Assembly: GCA_947359465.1 (NCBI GenBank)
Contig: OX375876.1
Location: forward strand, 71,058,998 to 71,122,997
From: Metellina segmentata
Lineage: Eukaryota; Arthropoda; Arachnida; Araneae; Tetragnathidae
Direction: 5' to 3'
DNA: 64,000 nt
The notes beneath the pieces are model-generated. The model saw only the letters and a program-made list of their open reading frames with translations. It ran no database searches and was not told where the DNA came from. This document shows, piece after piece, positions 1 to 13,062 of this stretch (its first letter is position 1; every line of letters starts with the position of its first letter). Position numbers and translations under genes: made by a program.

Positions 1-227
1 TTTCAATTATTTAATGACTTTTTTAAGTTTTAGACTCAATTATTAGCTTTATGTAAAAAAAACATTAAGAAGAAATACAAGAAATAATATACATATTTCT
101 TTTCTTCGAGTTGTGTACAATCAATACAGATTCCAAAATTATCGTATAGTGTTCGCCATTTATCATACTCGTGTTCAGGTTGTCCAAGACATTGATTGGT
201 ATATTCTGTTTCATTCCATAACCTCTA

Positions 228-318
228 CTTTGGACATTTCATTTTGTGATTGATCAACCATCGTCAATAGCCAGTTGTGTTGCTCCAGTAAGACGTTAAT
301 TAAAATACCTACCATAAG
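228..318 (+). mobile_element. SINE-1 fragment, 3' tail only
   Basis: Matches the 3' part of the tRNA-derived SINE seen in full at 57661. It holds the segment reading cgtcaatagccagttgtg, then gttgctccagtaagacgtta, and ends in the ACCTACC-type tail. The tRNA-like head is missing. An antisense open frame of 179 codons covers 211-750; its last ~25 residues come from this SINE. The remainder, a Cys/Ser-containing stretch followed by a hydrophobic stretch, has no family I can name. Confidence 0.7.
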
Positions 319-750
319 CCCTACGGATGTGGCTTCAGTATTACCTTTTGTTAATTCACAGTATACCCCAGAATAATTGCCCATGAATTCACTCATACTG
401 CTACTAGAAACGATGAGACTTCTGAATGTAAGCGTTCTATAGTAGGATCTAAAAGGTCCAGGACAATGTGCGGGACAGCTTCGAAAACACGATTTACCAA
501 CTTCCTTGCTTCGTAGAGAATGCGCCAATGTAGATTCTTTTAACATTCCACACATTTTAATTTGATTGTTCTTAACCATTACTGCCGTAAGTTTTAGAAC
601 CCTATAAGAGTCACGAGATTTCTGAGGAATGTATATAGTTACTTCCCCCAAAACACATGTAATGACTAAACAACCACATGTATTGGTCAAGAGAATCCTT
701 GGATAGATTATATTGGTCCAGAAGGTCAAAACTGGTAAGAAGTAATACAA

Positions 751-3700
751 AAAAGACTACAGGCGGAATGATGGATATATGTGTGTGAAGACTAAAAAGA
801 TTGACACCTCTCTTTTAACATTGCGGGATTGGATTGAAGGAAATCTCCATTGAATCTCTTTCAAATATTTTATAACATGAATTATTTTAAAATACTATAC
901 AGTATTTTTATCTTTTACGTCTTTTAGAGTGCATCACTTCCATATTTCGAGCCGATATTTACATCAATGTATTTTAATTGTGCCATTTACAATTTTTAAT
1001 GTCGATATCGTATATTGTAATATAATATTTCTAATGTGTACTTTTGTTTGAATGCTTTCATTTTTGATTTTCATGTTGCTTACATGCAATTTGAAATTTG
1101 CATTTCACCGTTGTTTTGACTGAATCAATGAATATTTTATTGTTTTTTTTGTTGTTGTTGCAATTAGCCATTTTCCTGCACCATGAAACCCTAAACAACC
1201 AATATGTGCATCATGCGCAATTATTAAATGTAATGAAAACAAGATACAGAACACTATAATCATAGATGTTATCGTATGGAAAATATAGCAAACTCTAAGA
1301 AGTGGAAACAATAAATATGAAAAACATTAAATTTCGTATGCACGACTTCGAGTATATGTCAATATGATCATATCGAAGACTCAGGTGATAACCTAATATG
1401 TTTCGTTGCAACGTCAAATGATCCTATAAATACGCCCTCAGGATAAAATTAATTATCAAGAGCTTGTGAGAGGAATAAAAATGCACGATGCCATGTAAAA
1501 ACATTTTTGGTATTTCAGAAGAAGTTTGTCGGATGTAGCGAGTGATAAATTTTTAATTAAAATCGGAATGGTTCTAGAAGCTTCTACTTGATGACATGGC
1601 AAATATATTTTTATTAAATCTTAGCTATGCTTTTATCACGGAAGCACGACCAGGTAATAAGACTGGGTTGGAGAAATAAAATAAAAGTCAGACGTGAAGA
1701 ACTTGCTGTACCTTTCTTACAACTATCACAGTTTTTTCTAAATTCTCCCTGTAATGTAACGAAACAAGGTTGTCTCATTTTTTACATGGATTTCATTCGA
1801 TTTAAAATGTTTCAGATATTTCTATAAGTATTTCATAAAAGAAATCGTCTTATATTTTAATATATTCTCAAAACTAATTTCTTCTAAGTGTGTTTGTTTT
1901 GATAAAGCTGTGGAGTAAGCGTTTTCCGAATTTTTTCGCTGATCATAGATGTATCACCCCGTTTTTTAAATGACTTATCAAAAAATGTTTTTCACGTAGG
2001 TTCAACTAAAAAAACTCTCTTCTGATGTCCACCAGATATGCTCGGAACGTTTTTAATTTTCCTAAAAACAGCTTCCTAACTAATGCTTCTTCAAAATAAA
2101 AAGGTTTTATTTCCTGTTGTTGTGTTTGGTTTGTCATTTTTTATCATCTGTTGTGATGTAATTAATAGAATTAATCTTAAAATTAGGAATCTAAATTAAT
2201 CTTTGCGTAATTACTGATTAATAATTTACCAAAACGATGTCAGACTGAAATTTAGAAATGTTAAGAAATTTCTCTCAAGGAATTTATATTTTTTCAATTC
2301 TTTAATAAGGAATTAAATATTTTGAAAAAGCCTGTAGTTTCTTTAGTAAATGAATCCTCGATTTTACTGTAATTTTAAATATGTTAAAAGGATATATAAA
2401 TGTTCAGTACTGAATACCGAACAAACCATTACTTTCAGTGAATCTACTTCAGTTTGTAAAATTCTCGTTACGTTTGAGATAATTTTACATGCGAAATCAT
2501 TATAATTGAAATTGTTCGAAGTGTCTTACATGAAATTGCTTTCTAAATGCTTTGAAAGAATTTAAGCGTTGCTTTGTTTTTATTTCTAAATCTTCATATT
2601 TGAATTGGATAGACGATAAAGTATTGCTTTTCCTACTACTAAAAAAATATTTTAAATTTCTCGAAGTTAAGACCTTGATTAGACCTCCAAATGAAATAAA
2701 TACTATAGAAAGTCTCGATAATGGAAAACCTTTAGACAAAAATTTAAAAATAACATAAAATTAAAAAGTATTAAGATGTTTCTAGAGCTGTACTTTAACT
2801 GATCTAGTGAAAATGTGTTTACGATATTTGTGTTCTCTATACAAATTAGTTGAAAACATTTGAAGGAAGCAAATAGAGATGAATACGCATTTTAGAATGT
2901 GAATGAATGAATTCAATTGCTCTATGACACTATTGATCTGTGAAAATTCTGCTTTCTTGATGATTGAATTGAATATTTAATCATGATTAAACAAATACCG
3001 AAACTTGTTAATTTTTAAAATTCTTAATTAATACTAAATGTAGTACAGTTTAAATGTTGACATAGGTAATTTATAATGTGCTGTCGCATTTTAAATTATT
3101 TTGTACTCTAAGCTTGTTTGATGTGCTAAAACTAAACAGTAAAATTAAATTGTAGTAAGGTCTATTTAACTGTACTTTTTAACAATAATTAAGAAAAATT
3201 TTAAATATAGGGTGCACTAAACTAACCAGGTTGTTAACTACTGAGGTCCTGTAGAATCAGACAAGTACGTTTTGAGAAACTTAAACAAATAAATTTATTT
3301 TACAAGGAGATATTAACAGATATACACGTCCAGCAACGATAAGAGCGAAATAACAAATTTTGAGAGACATTTGTTATCCAAGATTATGTTCTAAAGATTA
3401 ATTATAGTTAGTATGTACTGTTTAGTGATCCACCTTTGCTGAATCAGCTTGTACTTTACTTGCATTATTTATTCTAAAGGTTAACTTATCAGCAGTTGAT
3501 CAAGAATAAATGGACGGCGAGAATCATGAGCTACGAAAATCAGCGACGTGGTGCCAGCACGTGCGGAGTTAAAGGTGTTTAGACCTTTCTAGAAAAATCT
3601 ATTGTGCAAATCGCAAACACAGCACAGCTCTTTTGTTTTTGTTGATATTTGTTATTAATTTAATTTTCGCAGTGATTGCAATAGATATTTTACGTTAACT

Positions 3701-5168
3701 CTCTTCTTGAATATTCTTCTAAGAATGAGTTCGGCAACCTGGACCTAAGCACAAATTGTTACCCCCATCGGTTGAAATGTGTACTATTATTTTCCTTCCA
3801 ATATTGAAATCGCATACTCAGGAAAGAATATGTAACAAGTTTGGTTGCGATTCACCTAGTAGCTTTCCTCGCAGATAGGTCTAACCTATCTTGTTTAATT
3901 TGAATAATCACGTATGGTTATTTTTTGTACAAATATTAGAATATATTTTTAAATAGTTAGAAGAGATATTTCTTAACTTGTTCTGTCTTTTGTATTAATA
4001 ATACACGCCTCTACAAGCTGTGTTTACTAGCTAACTGTTACTGTGAAAATTTTTCTGTAATTTTAAATAAGAGTGTAAGACACGAAAGAAATATTATAGA
4101 AATCATAAGAATGTTAAGAATAGAAAGGGATTACATTAAATTCTACAAGATTCTCTAACATTTTTAACACTGTTTCGCTTAGAAATGAAAGTTCAAACGT
4201 TTAATATTACCAAAAGATTACAAGCTTTAATTTGATAAGAATTCATTTTAAGAGCGAAGAATTTTCAAGTCTGTTCTAATTAAATGCACTGTTTTAATCT
4301 AACCAAACAGCTGTTTAATCTGTTTAAAATTTTAGACAAATGTTTAAAGTTTTCAGAAACTTGGTGAATCTCTATGAATTAGAGATTACTATTTTGTAAC
4401 TTAGCTGTTCGCAATAAAATATTTTATGTTGGATATAATTTACACTTTTAATCCTATACATTCTAATTTATTATTTACAATAGGATACATAGTATATCAG
4501 TTTGATAATTTGATTAATATTATTGTTTTTCAAAAATAGAATAGGCGTCTTTTAACTTTAAACGCTGATCCACATTAAAATTAGGTCAATAAAATTACTT
4601 ACTTACGTATATAAACTAATTTACAATTTTTGAGTCATGATTCCTTAAATTCACGCTTAAAAGAGTTCAGCAGACTAAGTTTAGTTTCGCTCCTGTATTT
4701 ACAGTATAAACTTAATTTAACATCGTGAGTTTAATAAACCCTTTCGTTTACTTTTAACACAATATTAAAGTCTGTACTCTACTAAATAATAGTACTTTGA
4801 CATGAATTATAAGTACAGAAGAAACTTGATTACTTAAATTCCGATTAAACAAGTGTCTGTGTTATCCAAACTGAATTTTATAACAGATTTTCTTCAGATT
4901 TAGTAAATCTTCGAGCACTAGTAAGCGCACTTTGTCCCTTGCTGTTCTGGTGGACAGAATACTGCCTGTCAGAACGTGATCCTTGCTTTGAAGGTTTCAG
5001 CAGCAGTTGTAGTAATATGTTAGTAAAGAAAGTTTTTCTGATTTCAGATAAGCTGTTTAGTGTTACTGAATCCGCATTATCCGAGTTTCCAGAGATTAAA
5101 CTAATTTCAGAGAAACATTTTGCTTCATACAGCTAAATTAAAAAGAAGTCCAGAAGTTTCAAGTTTGT
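751..5168. other. AT-rich intergenic DNA, no gene recognised
   Basis: About 4.4 kb with only short chance ORFs. One open stretch at 4900-5136 (+) follows an acceptor-like TTCTTCAG and runs 78 codons to a stop, with a less AT-biased composition than its surroundings (it includes a WWTEYC motif). I cannot assign it to a family, and a small orphan exon is only a possibility. Confidence 0.5.
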
Positions 5169-6420
5169 GATTACATGTAGACAATATTATATGCAGTACA
5201 CCCTACCTGTGGTGAAGGCTTCCCCTTCCCCACATGTTATAACTATTTTCCATTCCACCCCGGATTTTTTAGAAAAGGAATGAGAGCAAGAATTAGATTC
5301 CCTGTATTCTTGTTATTTTTCGATCCCATTCGCTGCTTCCTTACTACGAAAATCTTGAAAGTAGAGATTAGTTATCTCAGGCTTTTTCCCTTCTTGGAAT
5401 TCTGGTTTGAGTGCTTTCTTGATTAGGGGACAGCGACCCCTCATTCTTCACACGGCCTCATCTCTACTTTGCCCACACTGATTGGACAATTGGTGACCTT
5501 CCAAGGTCAAATCCACCCCACTATAACCTTCAACGTGACACTTCATAACTACCGGAAGATGTTGACGTGATTTGTCTCTTTTCTTCCTGAGGTTTTTGAA
5601 CATTCCGTAGGGATAAAGGAATAACCCCGGGTTGTCTTTCTCCCGCGTGCTATACGTAATTTATTGGCGTTAATTTCCCTCTCGCATTGGGGTGACCTTC
5701 GTTTTTTTGGCGATCCCGGAAAGAGGACGAAGGGACTGGTTTTCTCTGCTAAGGAACCCCTCTTTTTTCAGTTAGAGATGCTACTCCTTTGCTTTGCGGC
5801 GGTGTTTTTCACTCCAAAAACTTCTGATCTTCTCGTCTTTTTTTTTGAGGATTCTACTCCTCGAGTTTGCAGTGGTTCTTTCACCCCCAAAAAACAACAA
5901 CTATGATCTTGTTGTACAGTTTTAAGTAAAGCTGTAGTATATTGCTTCGCTTACGCTGCTGTGACATAATAGAGATGAGTGTGCAATAGTGTTGCGACCT
6001 TCATTCTGACTTCACACTTTAATAATTGAAGGTGCCCTTTGGATCGCGTGCATCGCTTGTCCAAATTCGCTGTTCTTCGAGCCACGAAAATCTTCAGATC
6101 CCTGTTAGATTACATGGAATACTTATTGAAAAATTAACGAAATAGACCAATTCTTTAAAGTCGTTCTAGGGTTCTCGTAACCGACCCGATCCCCTGATGA
6201 GGAGCCATGGACACTCCCTGAGCGAACTAAGGACGTCTCTTCCATAACTCCAGTATCGAACTCGATCACAGTGACCAGCGGTCCCTTAGAGGACGAATAA
6301 AGAATATGTTGACTCTCCAATATTCGCGTCGCGACTTTTCTTAGAAGTTGATTCCACCAGGATTTTCCACTGAATCAACTTCGAGGAGGTAAAAAAAGAA
6401 TCATTTGGTGAGTCCACCTT
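5169..6420. other. GC-elevated unidentified block
   Basis: This stretch is clearly less AT-rich than its flanks, with C-rich runs and many short homopolymers. It starts near tgtagacaatattatatgca, which could be an LTR-like start (TG), but I found no partner repeat in the window. Open frames on both strands are under 85 codons and match nothing I know. It could be an old solo LTR or an untranslated part of a decayed retroelement; I cannot show either. Confidence 0.3.
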
Positions 6421-7352
6421 CATAAACTCTTCTTTCTAAACGAGACATTTAACCAATTTTGACTTAGCCTTTCACGTGCCAATTTTAATTAATCAATTAC
6501 GGCCACTTTATTAAATCCAGATACCTATGTAAGAAAATTAGATCTCGAACCTGTCTTTCATTCAACTAACCTTTTTCATAACCCAATTTACACCACACTA
6601 CCCAATACTCAGAAGTTCTTAAAGAAGACATTGAAATAAATTAAGCAGTCGCATATTCAGGCTTTTATTTCGGAAGGGATCCAAAGTTAAAAAAATGAAA
6701 TTTTGATACAAAAAAAGTTTTATCATAATTCGAAGTTTAATTTACCAGACTATGTACTGTCAAAATATTACCTCAAGCGTACGTAAAGTAACACTTTTTT
6801 GTCAAAGTACACTAAAAAGCCTGTACTAGGAGTGAAATTACTTACAAAATCTATTTCATTAAATAGCAGTGAACAAATATTCGCATTCTTTTTTCTCATC
6901 TCACTAGGCTAAATCTGTGAGTTCATGCGCCCTCGAAAAGTATAAGACAAGCATAGGATTAACCCTCAAAATATTTCGATGAAATATCGTCCAAAATCAC
7001 ATCAATTTTACCAAGGCCGATCTACCTCGTCGAGATAAAATTACCCTATTTCTCCAAGGAATGAAGAACCAAGTAGAGGAAAAGCAAATTGTCCTTTTCC
7101 AGAAATGGTGACTGGAACATGTTTCTTCATCTGATTCACTTGTCGAAGATGAACCAACAGCAGTACAGATATTACCTGGATACAGCCCTAGATAAACACG
7201 AACCACAAGAAACTTTTTTGAAGGGGAAATATTTATACCATGATAAAATGAAACCGATCATGGTTGATCTCAAATGTACACAGGCCAGTAAAGATGGTAT
7301 TAGATACAATGTTATCTCAATCATCAGTTGACAAGAGCCCAATAAAATTATG
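6421..7352. other. Unassigned DNA, possible decayed coding sequence
   Basis: No gene is recognised. Overlapping short frames near 7000-7330 on both strands give unremarkable peptides. The stretch ends where the Tc1-like relic at 7353 begins. Confidence 0.3.
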
Positions 7353-7624
7353 ATGAAACTCTTTGCTGGCCATCGAAAATGATGCAAAACTATGAAGGAA
7401 TTATCCAAGAGTCTTGAAACCTACACGCTACGTAGATTATGAAAGGATATGCAAATGATTATTATTGCAGCATGAATTCAAATTATGCACTAGTAACGCC
7501 CCTGTTAGCAGTATAAAAAGGGAGAACATAGAGCTGCTTTTCAGCATTGGAACCCCCTTCTCACTGTTCCTGCTTAAACGAAGCATAATTAGGCCTCGTC
7601 TGATATACGGTATGGCTATTGATA

Positions 7625-9046
7625 CTTCTGTTTGTAAAAAATGCAACACCATGAAGGAGTCATCAGAATTAAATGAAATTTAATACACAAACGGCTTGTA
7701 TTAGTACACATAAATGAATAAATTTTCAAAGCAAAAAAACAATATTAAGTGTCCGAAATCAGTATTTGGTGTAGCCACCACGCGCTGCAATAAGTGATAC
7801 TATATGACGTGGCATGGAGTGAAACTTATGTTGAATGTCTGCTTGTTCCTGAAGAGAATTCCATATTGTTTGTATGCGCACCCAAAGTTCGTCTTTTGAA
7901 GCTGTAGGACGCGGATCACGAGCGAGACACCGACCAACCAAATCCCACACTGGCTCAATAGGCAACATATACGGCGAATAAGCAGAGCAAGTAAGAAGTT
8001 GCATGTGTTGGGCTGAAAGAAAGTCTCGAACATTCCTTGCAACATGTGGAGGTGCATTATCTTGTTGAAAGATAGCTCCAGGGATGCCTTAAAGGAATGG
8101 AACGACTTTGAGCTCCAGCACTTCACGGACGTGCCTGTTGCTATTCAGATTACCCTCAATTCGTAGCAGCTGAGATCGTCCATGATACGAAATCGAACCT
8201 TAGACCATAACACCGGGTGTTCGGCCACTATGACGTTCGATAACGCACTCTGGAAGGCAGCGTTCACCGGCATAGCGTCTAATACTAATGGGGCCATCAT
8301 GGTTCCACAAATTAACGCGAGATTCGTCAGAAAAGACAACTTGTTGCCAATCAGCCCGCCAGGCTATGTGCTCATGAGCCCATTACAGACGCAGCCGTCG
8401 ATGGTTTGGCGTGAGGTTGATCCTGTATAAAGGAATCCTTGCATGCAGTACACGGTGCAGTAAACGTCGGCGAATTGATGAAGCCGACATTAGTACACTT
8501 GTAGCAGTAGACCAAAGTGCTGCCAACTACCAGGAGGAAGCTGTACGGTCATTTACAGCCATGTGGACCAGGTGTCTATCATCGCGCTGACGTCACCTTC
8601 CGTCGTCCACTCCCAGTTTTTCGAGTTGTCCGGTGCTCGTCGGTCCACTGCTTCCAAACTCGCATCACTGTGAAACTGTTCCTCTGCATACGAGCTGCTA
8701 TTACGCGATAGGAAAATCCTCCTTCACGAAGGCCGATGATTCTCTCCCGTTCATACTCCGTAAGTTGTTGAAATTTCACCCTATTTCGTCGTGGAGGCAT
8801 ACTTAGGTCTCACTAAACGTTCGCCACTAAAAAATAAGCATGCACTATTTTCAACGTCCCGCTACAGCCCTCTATTTATACGTTTTTAGCATCAGGTCAG
8901 AGGTCGCTGCTCACAAACTCTCTGTGGCTCTGGTGGCTCTGAAACTTTACTACTTTGTATAATATCCTATAATTGACATTTGCTGCAAATTTCATTCCAT
9001 TCGGATGATTCCTTCATGGTGTTGCATTTTTTTACAAACAGCGGTG
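7625..9046 (-). mobile_element. Tc1-like DNA transposon with TIRs
   Basis: The ends are inverted repeats of about 55 bp. The left end carries CTGTTTGTAAAAAATGCAAC and the right end, read in reverse, carries CTGTTTGTAAAAAAATGCAA, both followed by ACCATGAAGGA. A TA dinucleotide lies outside each end (7623-7624 and 9047-9048), as expected for Tc1/mariner target duplication. The length of about 1.4 kb is normal for Tc1. The outermost bases of the left end have decayed (CTT against CACCG). It lies inside the older relic that begins at 7353, so it is the younger of the two. Confidence 0.85.
7759..8800 (-). pseudogene. Tc1-like transposase, nearly full length but broken
   Basis: The enzyme would cut and join its own TIRs. 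The start ATG at 8800 begins MPPRRNRVKFQQLTEYERE, followed by the N-terminal paired-like helix-turn-helix (IIGLREGGFSYRVIAARM). Catalytic motifs are visible: VFSDESR (first Asp), FQQDNAPPH (second Asp) and PIEPVWD (Glu). The second Asp and the Glu are separated by 34 residues, the classic Tc1 DD34E spacing. The C-terminus ends ARGGYTKY before a stop at 7759-7761, typical of this subfamily. Damage: frame changes after the helix-turn-helix, an in-frame stop where VMVWG is expected (near 8205) and another near 8088. It is not translatable as one protein. Confidence 0.85.
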
Positions 9047-10206
9047 TAAGTTACCATTACTCCTTCCGAGAAATCAGTGCTCGGGATTTACAATATCACA
9101 GTGATGCGAATAAAGAACGCGGTGGGTACAGGAAAGACGAACTGACCGACGTAAACGATTGGAACTATTTCTTAACGCCACTAAACGATAAGATTGACAT
9201 ATTATATGCGTGACTATTACGGATCATACTGCAACATCAAAACTCTAGTTGAAGAATTAAGATGTGTGACACAACAGCCAGCGTCATCATGTGCAATTCG
9301 ACATTGTCTAAGACAGCGGGGAACGTTTTCAAGGACTCCATTGCTGATTGATTTTTGATTCTTCACCATAAGCCCCTCTGCTGCAATGATGTGCAAGACA
9401 TGGACAAACAAATAGCCCGTGTCATCATCTTTTTAGACGAATCTCGATTCTGTTTACAGGAAAAAAGATGGTCGCATCCGTGTCTGGTGGCACGGTACTC
9501 TTGCAGTATGCATAGCCACCCTGGTCCGTCATATGTCACTGTGAAGTAGGTTGAAATTGGATTCTACTCCCGCACACAGTACGTAATAGAGCCCCACTCA
9601 ACGGCCACATTTCGCCAGGAGAGACCCTGCACCTATACTTGTAAGGATTTACTGGTTTAGTAGTCTCACTTGGGTGTTTATGAGTTTCTTATTTGCAGAG
9701 TTTCTTCTAGGTTTTCTTAATGGTTATAGCTACATCTCCAGATTTTTGAAGCCTGTTGTCCTACCTAATGCATGTTGTCCGCCTGTGATCCATTTTCAAC
9801 AGTACAACTTGCTACAGCACGTGGTAATCAACGAACGTTTTTATTACATGGTGCAAAACCTGCATCAGTGTTCGAGGTGATCATGCAGCCTACAAAAAAG
9901 ACCTTGTACTCCCCTTTTATGTTTCCAGGTTTACCCTCCTGTCTCATAGCACCCACTGTACTATCACCACATTAGTTAAAATATTATTTTAATGTTGTTT
10001 TCTATTCTTGTTATCATTTTGATTTTACTCATCGAGGTAACTCTCGACGTACCTTCTGTATGATTTTGCAATATTCAGATCACTTCAGGTGCAAAATAAC
10101 AGCTGGAAACCTCAACTATTCTTAAATTTGGCAAGCCAGTGTGTTAAATAATGAATAATAATTTTTTAAACATTCACAAATGCATTTATCGTGTATTGTA
10201 TATTAA

Positions 10207-10415
10207 CCCTCCTTGTGATATATCTTCGAGTCGAAATATGCCCTGAAATGGCCAGATTCTGATACAAAAAACCTTTTTGAAATCGTCACCGGTTCATGGT
10301 GATGGATAATTTGCATTTACAGATCGTCCAGAGACGTATCTCATCAGTAGAAAAATTGACTAGATCCTGATGGGCGAGTACCTCGTCGAAATCACTTTAA
10401 GTTTTAATTCATTAA
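10207..10415. mobile_element. Candidate TTAA-type MITE, degraded
   Basis: The left end is TTAA (10203-10206) followed by CCCTCCTTGTGATAT and a CTTCGAG motif. Inside are GGCCAGATTCTGAT and GACTAGATCCTGATGG, both related to the GATTAGATCTTGATGG of the clean copy at 17545. The right end is poorly preserved (GTCGAAATCACTT, then TTAA near 10413). Assignment rests on similarity to the other two copies. Confidence 0.4.
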
Positions 10416-10798
10416 ACATTCAAAAATTAAAATATTATATAATGCATCACGATTCATTAAACGCATTAAAAATTCAAATATTATTGTTGGGTCCATAGAT
10501 AGCTCATAATACACTCACAAATACTCTAGTGGACTGTATCTTTATTGCTCATGACAAAACTCAAGATTGAGGAAGATCCGCTCATACACCTTCTCGCGGT
10601 ACATGATCAAGCTCTCCACTGGTTTGGTGCCAGTTAGTACATTTCCACTGTTTTACATAGATGTCGCTAGCGCCTTACAACCTAAGATTTACTCGCCTTA
10701 ACAATCATATTAATTCATAAATTTATATATATATATATATATTTAGAATGACATATAGTTATTATTCAACCATTTACAAAGTTGCATTTATGGATATA
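10416..10798. other. Unassigned AT-rich DNA with a short (AT)n tract
   Basis: No gene is visible. A (TA)n tract of roughly 16 bases sits at about 10727-10742, just before the Tc1 element. The part at 10480-10700 is slightly GC-richer but has no recognisable motif. Confidence 0.4.
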
Positions 10799-12202
10799 CA
10801 GTCATTGGCATAAAAATTGTCGAGCCAAGAAATAATTGTGGGATTGTAACGAAACTTGGCATGAAGGTACATGTTGGCCAGATATACAAATGATTAGAAA
10901 TGCAGCGTGATAGTGCATTACGTAATGCCACTAGAAGGCGTTGAACTTCGTTCTCCTTGAAGTATAAAACAGGTAAGCAGAGCTTGCTTGAGTGTACTTA
11001 ATCTTTTGCAAAGGAAACGCTGAGGTAGACATGCCGTTACGCCGCCGTCGAAGACAATATGAGCAGCTGTCAGAGTTCGAGAGGGGAAGTATCATCGGGA
11101 TGATTGAAGCTGGGTGGTCAGCTCTTCGAGTAGCTCGTTAAGTAAGCCGTTTTGATTTTACAGTGAGGAGGTGTTGGGACCAGTGGACATAAGAGACGCC
11201 ATTTACACGGCGATCAGGCTCAGGCCGCATCGACAGACCAGTCGTCGAGAAGATCGTCACATCATACAGAACGCACGCGTAGAGCCAACTGCCTCATTGG
11301 CCGTTATCCAGACACAGGCAACACCTTCACTACGGGCCACTGTGTCTTCCCGAACCATCGCAAGGCGCCTGGCTGAAGGACATCTGGTATCGCGGCGCCC
11401 ATTGCGTGTGCTGTCAATGACACCGACGCCTCCGTTTGGAGTGGTGTCGCGCACGACGGGATTGGACTGCAACGGAATGGAACCAGGTCGTCTTCAGCGA
11501 CGAATCTAGATTCAATTAGAGCAGTGATGACAATCGTGTTCGTGTGTGGAGACCCCGTGGTGAAAGCCTCAATCCTGCCTTTGCTTTACAGCGACACACC
11601 GCTACCACAACTGGTGTGATTGTATGGGGTACCATTGTTTACGATACACGATCACCCCTAATATTGATCCATGGCACAATGACAGCCCAACGGTTCGTCC
11701 ATGACATCCGTCAGCCACATGTGATGCCACTCATGGAAGGGCTCCCAGGAGCCATTTTTCAAAAAGACAGTGCTCAGCCACACACAGCAAGGATGTCACA
11801 AGACTGCCTCAGCCACATTACCACCCTTCCCTGTCCTTCTCTATCCCCAGATTTGTCACCAATCGAGCATATCTGGGATCATTTGGGACTGCAAGTTGGA
11901 CACCCTACGAGTTTGGTCGAATTAAAGGCGAGTTTACAACAACTGTGGAACGAGATGTCTCAGGACATCATACGGAACTTGTATTCATCAATGCCCGCTC
12001 GTATTGCATCGTGCATTCGCGCTAGAAGGGGTTCAACAGAGTACTAAAACTTCCGTTCATTTGTACTTTTTTCTGAAATAAATGATCCTTTTTCTTTGCT
12101 TTTCTAATCACTTACTTATATCAAAGTAGTACGTACACGTGTAAAATTTCGTTTCATTTTGACGACATTTTCTTGGTGCGCAAATGTTTATGGCATTGAG
12201 CG
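10799..12202 (+). mobile_element. Tc1-like DNA transposon with TIRs
   Basis: Inverted ends of about 60 bp, imperfect. The left reads CAGTCATTGGCATAAAAATT and the right, reversed, reads CGCTCAATGCCATAAACATT; both continue with CACCAAGAAA/GCCAAGAAA and a later GAAACGAAA-type stretch. TA flanks both ends (10797-10798 and 12203-12204). The element is about 1.4 kb with a single transposase gene in the plus direction. Confidence 0.85.
11031..12047 (+). pseudogene. Tc1-like transposase, broken
   Basis: The ATG at 11031 gives MPLRRRRRQYEQLSEFERG, then a helix-turn-helix (IIGMIEAGWSALRVAR) cut by a TAA near 11139. A second open part (11171-11509) carries the TVSSRTIARRLAEGHLVSRR region; the first catalytic Asp is visible in another frame as VFSDESR just after it. 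The third part (11544-12047) has the DDE core: WRPRGE, VIVWGTI, FQKDSAQPH (second Asp) and LSPDLSPIEHIWD (Glu), ending with RARRGSTEY. The second Asp and the Glu are separated by 32 residues, two fewer than canonical Tc1. At least one stop and two frame changes make it non-functional. Confidence 0.85.
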
Positions 12203-13062
12203 TATATTTAAAAATCAGAAATACTAGTTTCCAGAGACCCAGCAACCTACCATGTTAGTTCAACTCTGTTTAAAAGATAGGAAGATAAAAACAAAGTACC
12301 ACACACTATTGTGGTCAAATAATTCATCTCTCTTTTCCGGAAATCCTTATATCCGACAGCTCATCCGCGGAGAAAACAGCCCTTAGTCTTCCCATTAACC
12401 GCAAATGGTTGTCATTCTTCCCGTTATGTCAAACTCATCCACTATATAAAAAGCGACACAAGTTAGATTGCTTTGTTACATTCTGAACCACAAACGGATC
12501 GTTGATAAAATAATAAAAGAGCTCGTGTTTGTAACTCCCGGCAATCCTCTTTTTCATTTAAAATTTCCTCCGCTGTTTTTTGTTGGCTTTAATATATTGT
12601 TTAATCTACCGAAAATGTTACGGTAAGAAAACTATTGGATTGTATCTTCAAACTGGATACCTCCAGAGATTTATTTGTTGCATTCTTCCATTGAAAGGTT
12701 CGGATATCGAAATTGATCCTGGTTAATTCGGTTATTCGAAATCATCTAAAAGTTTTAGCAAATAGAATCTGGCTTTATCTTATGCTTAGTTTGAGTTTAA
12801 AACCTTGGGTTTTAAATCCAAGCCTTTTGCAAAATTATTATTTTGGAGAAATTGGATAGATCAATAGTTTTATCATAGATAGGATTACGATGCATGAATT
12901 TTGGATTAAGATATTATTATTGCTCATTTGGAGGAAAAATATCTGCCTAATTTACAAGGAAATATTTCTCATGCACATACTTTCTTTACACACATGTGAA
13001 ATTTTCCTGACAGCCAGAGAAAAGATTATCATGAATAGGTTAAAACTCCATTATTTAATTAA
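12203..13062. other. AT-rich intergenic DNA
   Basis: No gene, TIR or repeat is recognised. It lies between the Tc1 element and the next MITE candidate. Confidence 0.5.

Larger units (their letters stand above)
7353..9875 (+). mobile_element. Older Tc1-like element relic, split by a second Tc1 insertion
   Basis: The left part (7353-7624) resembles the left end of the relic at 35543: both share GCTGGC-ATC-AAAATG followed later by ATGAAAGGATATGCA. The right part (9047-9875) holds a decayed plus-strand transposase. At 9437 a frame reads DESRFCLQ, the first catalytic Asp region of Tc1 enzymes, followed in another frame by DGRIRVW. Further on, a frame near 9740-9810 reads SRFLKPVVLP and FQQYN, where active Tc1 proteins have FQQDN, so the second catalytic Asp is lost. 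Frames shift repeatedly. About 90 bases at 9636-9725 interrupt the homology. The element at 7625-9046 is inserted inside it. Confidence 0.65.

Noticed and set aside
211..750. 179-codon minus-strand ORF as a host gene
   Set aside because: Its C-terminal ~25 residues are antisense SINE-1 sequence and the rest matches no family I know. A resemblance to a gustatory-receptor tail was too weak to claim.
9636..9725. Spliceosomal intron in the Tc1 relic (GTAAGG...TTGCAG)
   Set aside because: Tc1 elements normally lack introns here and the host frame is already broken, so the GT-AG borders are probably chance.
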